From an uncultured Clostridia bacterium (GTDB lineage Bacteria; Bacillota; Clostridia; Lachnospirales; Bianqueaceae): a DNA stretch of 17,497 nt. The notes under the pieces are model-generated. The model was given only the letters and a program-made list of their open reading frames with translations. It had not been told where the DNA came from and did not search any database. Location: contig CANOUM010000012.1 in NCBI GenBank assembly GCA_947570515.1, positions 1-17,497 of the forward strand, read 5' to 3'. The translations under genes were made by a program, and so were the position numbers. Of this stretch, positions 1-5,197 are shown piece after piece. Numbering within the stretch: the stretch's first letter is position 1; each line of letters starts with the position of its first letter.

Positions 1-581
1 AATCGGTTGAGCACCACATTGGCGACTGCAAGACAGCCGTCATAATCATAACCGGCTTCGATCTGGCAGATAGCAGCCAGAAGATCAAGATCTGAATACT
101 CGCCTTCAACCGGCTGACCGGATCCGGAAGCAGCCGAATGAATAGTGCTGTTTTCTTCGTAAGAAGGCTGCTCGGGATAGACGGTTTCCGCAGAAGTATC
201 AACCGGAGCTTCCTCGTAGTAAGAAGTATCTTCAACCGGAGTTTCCGGAATAACAGTAGTGTCATCATCAACGGACTCATTGTCAGAAGCATCCACTTGC
301 GGCGCAGTGGCCGGCAGCGTAGAAGCGGACTGATTGTTAGAAGTTTGATTAGCGCTGAGGGGTTTGCTAATATCCTTTTCTGTGCTCAGAGGCGCGAAAG
401 AAGAGCCATATCCCTGCGTCAGCTGCTTGCCGTCATCTGAAGGATCGAGAGCAGCCAAAAACTCTTGGGGAGCTTCAGAAGCCATGGGTTCGATGTTTAA
501 AAACACAGACGACACAGCGATTGCAAATACGAGACATATCAATAAGCGAAATGCTTTTAGATTCTTTTTTCTACAAATCAC
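1..581 (-). CDS. Secreted cell wall hydrolase, SleB/Hydrolase_2-like (partial, 3' end beyond window)
   Basis: The leftward frame is open from position 581 to the window edge (193 codons). It starts at GTG, with an AAAGGA ribosome binding site 10 nt upstream (592-597). The next in-frame ATG lies after the hydrophobic segment, so GTG is preferred. Residues about 4-34 form a basic start and hydrophobic signal/anchor segment. A long low-complexity linker rich in Ser, Thr, Pro, Asp and Glu follows, to about residue 163. The last visible stretch reads DLLAAICQIEAGYDYDGCLAVANVVLNR, written here as DLLAAICQIEAGYD then GCLAVANVVLNR. This matches the start of the SleB/CwlJ-type hydrolase domain (Hydrolase_2), including the catalytic-region Glu of the IxxEAxx motif. 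Such enzymes cleave cortex or cell-wall peptidoglycan. The linker suggests extracellular or wall localisation. The rest of the domain lies outside the window, so the exact role (germination or vegetative wall turnover) is open. Confidence 0.8.
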   Translation of the reverse strand, partial: MICRKKNLKAFRLLICLVFAIAVSSVFLNIEPMASEAPQEFLAALDPSDDGKQLTQGYGSSFAPLSTEKDISKPLSANQTSNNQSASTLPATAPQVDASDNESVDDDTTVIPETPVEDTSYYEEAPVDTSAETVYPEQPSYEENSTIHSAASGSGQPVEGEYSDLDLLAAICQIEAGYDYDGCLAVANVVLNR

Positions 582-649
582 GGAATTAATTTCCTTTCAA
601 AATTAAAGGGAGTTTTCGTGCGCTTTGTAACAAATGTAATACTTTTGTT

Positions 650-678
650 ATTATACGGTAAAATAACTATTTCGTCAA
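650..678 (-). promoter_or_regulatory. Promoter of the SleB-like hydrolase
   Basis: On the minus strand TTGACG (673-678) and a perfect TATAAT (650-655) are separated by 17 nt. It reads toward the GTG at 581, giving a leader of about 60 nt. The match to the housekeeping consensus argues for vegetative rather than sporulation-specific expression. Confidence 0.7.
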
Positions 679-810
679 GTCATTTTGTCAATAATCTCAT
701 AAAGCGGCATAAACAGTGGCTTTTTGACGATTTTTGCTGTTCGGATTTCGCCTTTTAGCAAACAAAAGGAGCGGGCTAATTGTTACAAAATTGATACAAT
801 TATATCAGGC

Positions 811-839
811 TTGCGATTAGGAGAAAAGGTCGGTATAAT
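811..839 (+). promoter_or_regulatory. Promoter of the phosphatase-maf-MBL operon
   Basis: TTGCGA (811-816), a 17-nt spacer and a perfect TATAAT (834-839) lie 28 nt upstream of the ATG at 868. The predicted start site, near 846, gives a very short leader. It also shows that the upstream extension of this reading frame is not translated. Confidence 0.65.
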
Positions 840-867
840 AAGGCAAAACAGGAAAACGGAGGAAGAG

Positions 868-1491
868 ATGAAAATCATAATCGTGCGGCATGGCGAAACA
901 GCCTGGAATGCAGAAGGGCGTCTGCAGGGGCGGGAGGATGTCCCTCTTAATGATATCGGTCGCCAGCAGGCGACAGATGCCGGCAGGGCGATCAGCCTAT
1001 ATCCGTTTTCCGGGCCTGGCCCGGTAATCATTTCCAGTCCGCTGCAAAGGGCGGTGGAGACGGCAAGGCTGATTGGCAGGGAGCTGTCTTATAATGGCAT
1101 CATTCAAACAGATCATGATCTGCTGGAGAGGGATTATGGTGTGGCCTCCGGACTTATGCGGGAGGAGCGGCAGCGCCTATATCCGGATGCTTGTTTTCCG
1201 GGATTGGAAGGGCGTTTGGCAGCGGAAACGAGAATTGTACAGGGAGTGTATCGGCTGATCAATGAACAGGCGGGCCGTGATTTGATTTTAGTGAGTCATG
1301 GTGAAATCAGTCATATTTTTTTGGCGTATTTGCGCGGAGAAAAAACGGAGACCGGCAAATCTGCACTGAAAAATGCGGCGATTAGCTGTTTGGAATATCG
1401 AAAAGATAAGGGCTTTGCGATAGAATACTACAATCAGTCGGCGGCCGAGCTAACAGCTCTGCTGAAGGAAAGGAAGAAAATGAATGAGTAA
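868..1491 (+). CDS. Histidine phosphatase family protein (phosphoglycerate mutase-like)
   Basis: This 207-residue protein belongs to the histidine phosphatase superfamily, which transfers phosphate from small-molecule esters to a catalytic His. The visible signature is VRHGET with R7, H8 and G9 (H8 as phospho-acceptor). R61 (SPLQRAVETA), E87 (LLERDYG) and H144 (VSHGE) complete the usual active site. The ATG at 868 is chosen because CGGAGGA lies just upstream (857-863) and the predicted transcript begins only about 20 nt before it. The frame is open further upstream, but that part precedes the promoter. It is the first gene of an operon and overlaps maf by 8 nt. Family members include cofactor-dependent phosphoglycerate mutases, alpha-ribazole phosphatases and broad phosphatases. 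The substrate cannot be read from the sequence, and there is no cobalamin gene nearby to favour CobC. Confidence 0.87.
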   Translation: MKIIIVRHGETAWNAEGRLQGREDVPLNDIGRQQATDAGRAISLYPFSGPGPVIISSPLQRAVETARLIGRELSYNGIIQTDHDLLERDYGVASGLMREERQRLYPDACFPGLEGRLAAETRIVQGVYRLINEQAGRDLILVSHGEISHIFLAYLRGEKTETGKSALKNAAISCLEYRKDKGFAIEYYNQSAAELTALLKERKKMNE

Positions 1492-2056
1492 AAAGGTAAT
1501 TTTGGCTTCTGCTTCGCCGAGGCGAAGAGAGCTGCTTCGGTGGATTTATCAAGATTTTGATATACAGGTAGCGGATATAGAAGAGATTGTGCCGGAGGGG
1601 CTGCCGATTGGGGAGGCGCCGGAGTATTTGGCGTGCGCTAAGGCGCAGGCTGTGGCCGGGGCGCATCCGGAGGCGCTTGTGATCGGCAGTGATACAGGCG
1701 TGTTTGTAGAGAAAGATGGCGAGATGCAGATGCTGGGCAAGCCGCATACAGAGGAAGAAGCTAAAGAGATGCTGAGGCTGCTTTCCGGACGCCGGCATGT
1801 GGTGAAGACAGGGTGCTGTCTTTGTTATCAAAACGTAAAATATGCCTTTACCGAGGAAGCGGAGGTGGAGTTTTATCCGCTGTCAGAACAGGAGATTCAG
1901 GAGTATGTAGCAACCGGTGATTCTATGGATAAGGCTGGGGCGTATGGTATACAGGGATGCGGAGCGCTGCTTGTTAAGGGGATTATCGGTGATTTTTATA
2001 CGGTGATGGGATTGCCGGTGGCGCGGTTGAAACGTGAGATTGAGAGACTGGGATAA
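1484..2056 (+). CDS. maf: Maf family nucleotide pyrophosphatase, YhdE (dTTP/UTP) type
   Basis: This 190-residue house-cleaning enzyme hydrolyses nucleoside triphosphates, probably including modified pyrimidine nucleotides, to monophosphate and pyrophosphate in the cytoplasm. The N-terminal SASPRRREL motif (R13, R14, E16), K53, the GSDT motif with catalytic D70, K86 of LGKP and Q157 of AYGIQG are all visible. The GIQG form is typical of the YhdE-type (dTTP/UTP) subgroup rather than the YceF type, so that specificity is inferred. The start ATG at 1484 lies 7 nt after AGGAAG (1471-1476) and overlaps the upstream phosphatase gene by 8 nt in another frame, implying translational coupling. Maf proteins are often near cell-division or shape genes; here a bactofilin lies about 2 kb downstream, but in a separate transcription unit. 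Confidence 0.93.
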   Translation: MSKKVILASASPRRRELLRWIYQDFDIQVADIEEIVPEGLPIGEAPEYLACAKAQAVAGAHPEALVIGSDTGVFVEKDGEMQMLGKPHTEEEAKEMLRLLSGRRHVVKTGCCLCYQNVKYAFTEEAEVEFYPLSEQEIQEYVATGDSMDKAGAYGIQGCGALLVKGIIGDFYTVMGLPVARLKREIERLG

Positions 2057-2058
2057 AT

Positions 2059-2943
2059 ATGTATGAATTATGTCAGGCAGCAGAAAAAAGCTATTATATT
2101 GATTGTCCGGCCAAGATTGGTATCTATCGTACATCTGAAAGGGAAGTATATCTGATCGACAGCGGCAGCGATAAAGAGGCCGCCAAAAAGGTCAAGAAGG
2201 TTTTGGATGAAAATGGCTGGCAGCTCCGTGGAATTTTAAATACGCATTCGCATGCTGATCATATTGGCGGTAACTATTATTTGCAGCAAAAAACTGGTTG
2301 TAAGGTGTTCTCAACTGGCATCGAGGCCGATTTTATTCGCCATCCGATATTGGAGCCAGCGTTTCTTTATGGAGGGTATCCAGGCAGGGAGCTTCGCCAT
2401 AAATTTTTGCTGGCTCAGGGAAGCGAGGTAAGTGATTTTACAGACGACGCTTTTCCCGGTGAGATAGAGATCCTTCCGCTAGCAGGGCATTCGTTTAATA
2501 TGACAGGATTTCGTACACCGGATGACGTGGTGTATTTGGCTGATTGTTTATCAAGCAGGGAGACACTTGACAAATATGGGATTGGGTTTATTTATGATGT
2601 GGGTGCATATCTGGAAACGCTTGAGGCCGTGCAGCATATGCAGGCAAAGCTGTTTGTACCGTCCCATGCGGCCGCGACAGAGGATATTGGGCCGCTTGTT
2701 CAGTATAATGTGCAGCAGGTAAAACGAATAGCAGAGTATATGATCGAGCTATGCAAAGAGCCGGTATGCTTTGAGGATTTGCTGGCACAATTATTTCAAA
2801 GGTATCAGCTGAAGATCAATTTCCAGCAGTACGCACTTGTAGGAAGCACCATTCGTTCCTACTTGGTATGGCTAAAGGAAGCCGGCCATGTAACAGTGGA
2901 ATTTGAAGAGGATGGCAAAAGGCTTCTGTGGAGAACACCGTAA
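2059..2943 (+). CDS. MBL-fold (metallo-beta-lactamase superfamily) hydrolase with C-terminal winged-helix-like domain
   Basis: This 294-residue protein has the metallo-beta-lactamase fold. The motif HSHADH supplies H63, H65, D67 and H68. H144 (AGHS), D162 (YLADCLS) and H203 (VPSHAA) complete a two-metal site typical of glyoxalase-II/RNase-Z-like hydrolases. Residues from about 215 onward look like a small helical C-terminal domain of the kind found in several MBL-fold hydrolases of Bacillota. The gene begins 2 nt after the maf stop with only a weak ribosome binding site, so translation is probably coupled to maf. The substrate (thioester, cyclic nucleotide or other) cannot be determined. It is the last gene of the operon, followed by a strong hairpin at 3012-3071. 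Confidence 0.85.
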   Translation: MYELCQAAEKSYYIDCPAKIGIYRTSEREVYLIDSGSDKEAAKKVKKVLDENGWQLRGILNTHSHADHIGGNYYLQQKTGCKVFSTGIEADFIRHPILEPAFLYGGYPGRELRHKFLLAQGSEVSDFTDDAFPGEIEILPLAGHSFNMTGFRTPDDVVYLADCLSSRETLDKYGIGFIYDVGAYLETLEAVQHMQAKLFVPSHAAATEDIGPLVQYNVQQVKRIAEYMIELCKEPVCFEDLLAQLFQRYQLKINFQQYALVGSTIRSYLVWLKEAGHVTVEFEEDGKRLLWRTP

Positions 2944-3011
2944 CGGCGGTGATTTTCTAAAAGAGTTTGATTGCAGGCACCATACGTTAAATTGCAGGCA
3001 AGCTATAGTTT

Positions 3012-3071
3012 AAAAATAAAGAAAAGATGTACGCAAATGGAAAAAGTGCGTACATCTTTTCTTTATTTTTT
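3012..3071 (+). terminator. Intrinsic terminator of the phosphatase-maf-MBL operon (palindrome unit 1)
   Basis: A perfect 23-bp stem (3012-3034 with 3048-3070) encloses a 13-nt loop. The 3' arm ends in a run of T, giving intrinsic-terminator geometry. The 5' arm starts with A-rich sequence, so the element could also stop transcription from the other side. The central GTACGC/GCGTAC part is shared with the other palindromes of the array. Confidence 0.7.
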
Positions 3072-3079
3072 AAGACCGG

Positions 3080-3109
3080 CATGTATGCAAAAGGCGATTT
3101 GCATGCATG
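3080..3109. repeat. Palindrome unit 2
   Basis: Arms CATGTATGCAAA (3080-3091) and TTTGCATGCATG (3098-3109) pair over 12 positions with one G-T wobble and a 6-nt loop. No T-tract follows, so it is not a standard terminator. It is the second of the 54-bp spaced units. Confidence 0.65.
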
Positions 3110-3133
3110 TTACAACGGGAATAAAGCGGCTGA

Positions 3134-3164
3134 TATGTACGCAATAGGGCTGACTGCGTACATA
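3134..3164. repeat. Palindrome unit 3
   Basis: Arms TATGTACGCA (3134-3143) and TGCGTACATA (3155-3164) pair perfectly over 10 bp around an 11-nt centre. The half-sites are identical to those of unit 1, 108 bp upstream. No T-tract follows. Conservation of half-sites but not of spacers fits a binding site better than a terminator. Confidence 0.65.
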
Positions 3165-3208
3165 AAAGTGAAAAAACAGATGCAGGGAATGCATGCAATA
3201 AAAACCAC

Positions 3209-3237
3209 TTGACAACAAAACAATGTTACGTTACAAT
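3209..3237 (+). promoter_or_regulatory. Promoter of the yhbD-bactofilin operon
   Basis: TTGACA (3209-3214), a 17-nt spacer and TACAAT (3232-3237) form a strong sigma-A-type promoter. The start site near 3244 lies about 50 nt upstream of the ATG at 3293. The -10 box is embedded in the first copy of a repeated motif. Confidence 0.7.
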
Positions 3238-3266
3238 CTATACCATAAAACATTGTTACGTTACAA
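3217..3266 (+). promoter_or_regulatory. Twin direct-repeat operator in the yhbD promoter
   Basis: AAAACAATGTTACGTTACAA (3217-3236) recurs at 3247-3266 with one change (19 of 20 identical), 30 bp apart. The core TGTTACGTTACAA is identical in both. Copy 1 covers the spacer and -10 box; copy 2 lies just downstream of the predicted start. Occupancy would block initiation. The obvious candidate ligand is the helix-turn-helix protein encoded immediately downstream (autoregulation, inferred). Confidence 0.6.
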
Positions 3267-3292
3267 AACAATCTACAAAGAAAGGAGAAAGC

Positions 3293-3931
3293 ATGAATCT
3301 GATATCAAAAAAAGATTTACTGGCGATGACGGGAATTTCCTACGGCCAGCTTTACCGATGGAAGCGTCAGCAGTTGATTCCGGAAGAATGGTTTATTAAA
3401 AAAGCATCTTACACCGGACAAGAGACTTTCTTTCCGCGGGAGCAGGTTCTAAGCCGAATTGAAACGATCCTGCAGCTGAAGGATCAGTATTCGATGGAAG
3501 AGCTGGCGAAAATGTTTGCTGAGCAAATATCGCAGGAGGGAGGACTTACCGCAGAGGATCTGACACAGATCGAGGAACTGCCGGAGCAGTGGAGGGAGAA
3601 GCTGCCGGAGCTGCTCGGAAAAGAGAGGGTTTCATTAGAAGAGCTGGTGGCTGCTATTTTTATTACGAGTCAGAACGACATTCCCGAACAGCAGCAGGAG
3701 GAATTACTTTTGAATCTGCCCCAACCGATTCCCAGCGGCAGCAGTGGAGCCATCGGCGTTTTTCCGCTGCGCGGGAATTATCATTTGGTGATCTTTAAAG
3801 GAACGGGGGCATTAGCATTTGATCAGACGATCCATATTGCTATGCAGGCATGGAGCAGTATTGCAGATCCGTTAATGGTAAAGTATAAAAATTTATTTAA
3901 ATTAGGAGGAATATCTTATGGCAATCAATAA
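3293..3931 (+). CDS. yhbD: YhbD-like (DUF4004) helix-turn-helix protein
   Basis: This 212-residue protein resembles the Bacillus YhbD/DUF4004 family. It opens with a MerR-like helix-turn-helix (LISKKDLLAMTGISYGQLYR, about residues 3-22) followed by WKRQQLIPEEWF and TFFPREQ, as in a wing. Residues about 50-130 are acidic and helical. The C-terminal segment is less charged and ends next to the bactofilin start. The ATG at 3293 is chosen because AAAGGAG (3281-3287) lies 5 nt upstream; an earlier in-frame TTG at 3209 is the -35 box of the promoter and cannot be translated. The gene overlaps the bactofilin gene by 14 nt. In Bacillus subtilis yhbD precedes two bactofilin genes (yhbE, yhbF), so the pairing is conserved, here with one bactofilin. 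A role in regulating bactofilin expression is inferred. Confidence 0.8.
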   Translation: MNLISKKDLLAMTGISYGQLYRWKRQQLIPEEWFIKKASYTGQETFFPREQVLSRIETILQLKDQYSMEELAKMFAEQISQEGGLTAEDLTQIEELPEQWREKLPELLGKERVSLEELVAAIFITSQNDIPEQQQEELLLNLPQPIPSGSSGAIGVFPLRGNYHLVIFKGTGALAFDQTIHIAMQAWSSIADPLMVKYKNLFKLGGISYGNQ

Positions 3932-4520
3932 AATTGGTGGAGTTAGCACGGTTGGCGGCGGCAGCTATGATGAGCTTGTGATGAATGGTGTCATTACCTG
4001 TAACGGAGATATTGATGCGCGGAGCGCGAATATTGATGGTGTCGTTACCGTGAACGGCATGGTAGAGGCGAAAGAAAATATTGTACTGGGCGGCGTATGC
4101 ACCGTTACGGGAAGAGTGAAAGGCGCGGATATCCGGGTAGACGGCGTGTGTACAATTCAGGATAATGTGGAGGCTGATCATGTATTATGCAAAGGCGTTA
4201 TCACAGTGCAGGAGCAAATTTCGGCAGATCTCGTAGAGGGCAGAGGGCTTCTGAGCGCTAAGGAGATTGTGGGAGAAAAGGTGAATGTTCATTGCGATAC
4301 GAAAAAGCGCCATATATTTTTTAAGCGGAGCCATGAGTTATGTAAGATTGGCATGATTGAGGCAACGGAGATTGATATTGATGGAATTGAAGTTAAAACA
4401 GTGAATGGGCATAATGTGGTCATTGGTTCGGACTGCGTTGTGGAAAATGTGGATTGTTCGGGGACGTTGTCCATTGCAGAGGGCGCAGAGGTTAAAAACG
4501 TGAACGGACAGCCGCGGTAA
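3918..4520 (+). CDS. Bactofilin (polymer-forming cytoskeletal protein)
   Basis: This 200-residue protein is built of short beta-repeats of the type GxxTVxGxVxA (for example GVVTVNGMVEAKENIVLGG and GVCTVTGRVKG), the right-handed beta-helix pattern of bactofilins. Residues about 1-110 hold the regular repeats. A stretch near 120-140 (CDTKKRHIFFKRSHELC) breaks the pattern, and repeats resume to the C-terminus (VVIGSDCVVENVDCSGTLSI). Bactofilins polymerise without nucleotide and act in cell shape, motility or wall-enzyme placement, often at the membrane. AGGAGG (3904-3909) lies ahead of the ATG at 3918, which is inside the end of yhbD. The position after yhbD mirrors B. subtilis yhbE/yhbF, though it cannot be assigned to one of the two. 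Several Cys residues are present, unlike many bactofilins. Confidence 0.88.
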   Translation: MAINKIGGVSTVGGGSYDELVMNGVITCNGDIDARSANIDGVVTVNGMVEAKENIVLGGVCTVTGRVKGADIRVDGVCTIQDNVEADHVLCKGVITVQEQISADLVEGRGLLSAKEIVGEKVNVHCDTKKRHIFFKRSHELCKIGMIEATEIDIDGIEVKTVNGHNVVIGSDCVVENVDCSGTLSIAEGAEVKNVNGQPR

Positions 4521-4552
4521 AGCGGGTAACACCGTAAGGTGTTATATAAAAA

Positions 4553-4641
4553 GGGCAGCTGCTTACTTGGATAGGATTCCCCTTAAATAAGGAAAATATT
4601 TCCAATTTACTTGGGAATCATATCACTTGCCGCAGCTGCCT
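4553..4641. other. Long imperfect inverted repeat between convergent genes
   Basis: The 141-bp gap between the bactofilin and the leftward acetyltransferase holds an 87-nt imperfect hairpin. Outer arms GGCAGCTGC (4554-4562) and GCAGCTGCC (4632-4640) pair perfectly. Inner arms 4570-4581 and 4613-4624 pair at 11 of 12 positions, separated from the outer stem by a symmetric 7-by-7 internal loop. Small palindromes lie in the centre (CCTTAAATAAGG, GGAAAATATTTCC). There is no long T-tract, so it is not a textbook terminator. A separate short hairpin (TAACACC/GGTGTTA, 4527-4544) precedes it. It could be a bidirectional terminator, a stable RNA tail or the remains of a small inverted-repeat element. 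Confidence 0.55.
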
Positions 4642-4661
4642 GCCTCCTACTATGGAGTATT

Positions 4662-5096
4662 TTAGATATTCTTGTGAAACCAAAATGATGATTTTTCATA
4701 GCCCAGACGCTCGTAAAATGCGTGAGCACCGGTCCGCTGAAACCCGGATGCCAGTCCAATGCGTGAGGCGCCGCATTCTTTTGCGAGCTCTTCAACGCGG
4801 TTCATCAGCATTTTGCCGACGCCGCAGCGCTGGAACGAAGGCAAAACGGCAAGACCGTTCATTTTAATGTATCCGTTTGGATACCCGATCGCTAAGGCTT
4901 TAACAGTCGTAACAAGGCCGACAATCTCACCGTTTACATCGGCAACAAATGTATGGTAGCGGTTGTCGTTTTTCATTGTTTCATAAGTTGCTGTTACATT
5001 TTCATCGGTTGCGGAGGAGAGGCCGAGTACGTCGCGCCAGATCGCCGCTGCAGAGAGATAGTCTTTGCTTTCGATTTCTCTTATTGTAATGTTCAT
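4662..5096 (-). CDS. GNAT family N-acetyltransferase
   Basis: This 144-residue single-domain protein has the GNAT fold, which transfers an acetyl group from acetyl-CoA to an amine. The core is visible as VADVNGEIVGLVTT (beta strands 2-3), IKMNGLAVLPSFQRCGVGKM with the acetyl-CoA pyrophosphate loop Q89-R90-C91-G92-V93-G94, and the C-terminal AHAFYERLGYEKSSFWF, where the FYERLGY motif is typical. The ATG at 5096 has AAGGAG (5108-5113) 11 nt upstream. It reads in the same direction as carB but lies beyond the carB terminator, so it is probably a separate unit. I did not find a clear promoter. The acceptor substrate is unknown; related small GNATs act on antibiotics, polyamines or protein N-termini. 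Confidence 0.88.
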   Translation of the reverse strand: MNITIREIESKDYLSAAAIWRDVLGLSSATDENVTATYETMKNDNRYHTFVADVNGEIVGLVTTVKALAIGYPNGYIKMNGLAVLPSFQRCGVGKMLMNRVEELAKECGASRIGLASGFQRTGAHAFYERLGYEKSSFWFHKNI

Positions 5097-5142
5097 GATC
5101 TATAAGACTCCTTTTTTAGTTTGGGATTCAATCATTTAATAC

Positions 5143-5184
5143 AAAATACCACCCGCTCAGCTTTTTCCGGCGGGTGGTATTTTT
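5143..5184 (-). terminator. Terminator of carB (works in both directions)
   Basis: A perfect 14-bp stem (5143-5156 with 5170-5183) closes a 13-nt loop 14 nt beyond the carB stop. The arms end in runs of A and T, so it has terminator geometry on both strands. Confidence 0.8.
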
Positions 5185-5197
5185 ATGTGGTCGCGGG

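Larger units (their letters stand above)
2944..3208. repeat. Intergenic block with tandem 54-bp palindromic units
   Basis: No convincing gene lies between the MBL hydrolase and the yhbD promoter. The block holds three palindromes beginning exactly 54 bp apart, at 3027, 3081 and 3135. Each opens with ATGTACGCA or ATGTATGCA and closes about 30 nt later with its complement (TGCGTACAT or TGCATGCAT). A fourth left half-site, ATGCATGCA, sits at 3189, again 54 bp on, directly before the -35 box of the next promoter. The 24-nt stretches between the palindromes are not alike. A direct repeat TTGCAGGCA occurs at 2971 and 2992. A 61-codon frame (3027-3212) reads through the units with an 18-residue periodicity (MYANG, MYAKG, MYAIG), but it has no ribosome binding site and ends in the -35 box, so it is probably not coding. 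Confidence 0.75.

Noticed and set aside
138..606. Rightward small frames over the SleB-like gene
   Set aside because: They are shadows of the leftward hydrolase gene, whose linker is low in complexity.
724..867. 48-residue N-terminal extension of the histidine phosphatase
   Set aside because: It lies upstream of the predicted transcription start, and the RHG motif fits the family position only from the ATG at 868.
3027..3197. CRISPR-like array
   Set aside because: The repeats are short diverged palindromes with 24-nt gaps, only three to four units, and no cas gene is present.
3027..3212. 61-codon frame with an 18-residue repeat (MYANG/MYAKG/MYAIG)
   Set aside because: It has no ribosome binding site and starts inside the terminator stem; the periodicity follows from the 54-bp DNA palindromes. 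Kept as a repeat rather than a gene.
3209..3292. Upstream extension of yhbD (28 extra residues from TTG at 3209)
   Set aside because: The TTG is part of the TTGACA -35 box, and the extension only translates the operator repeats. The ATG at 3293 has a good AAAGGAG.
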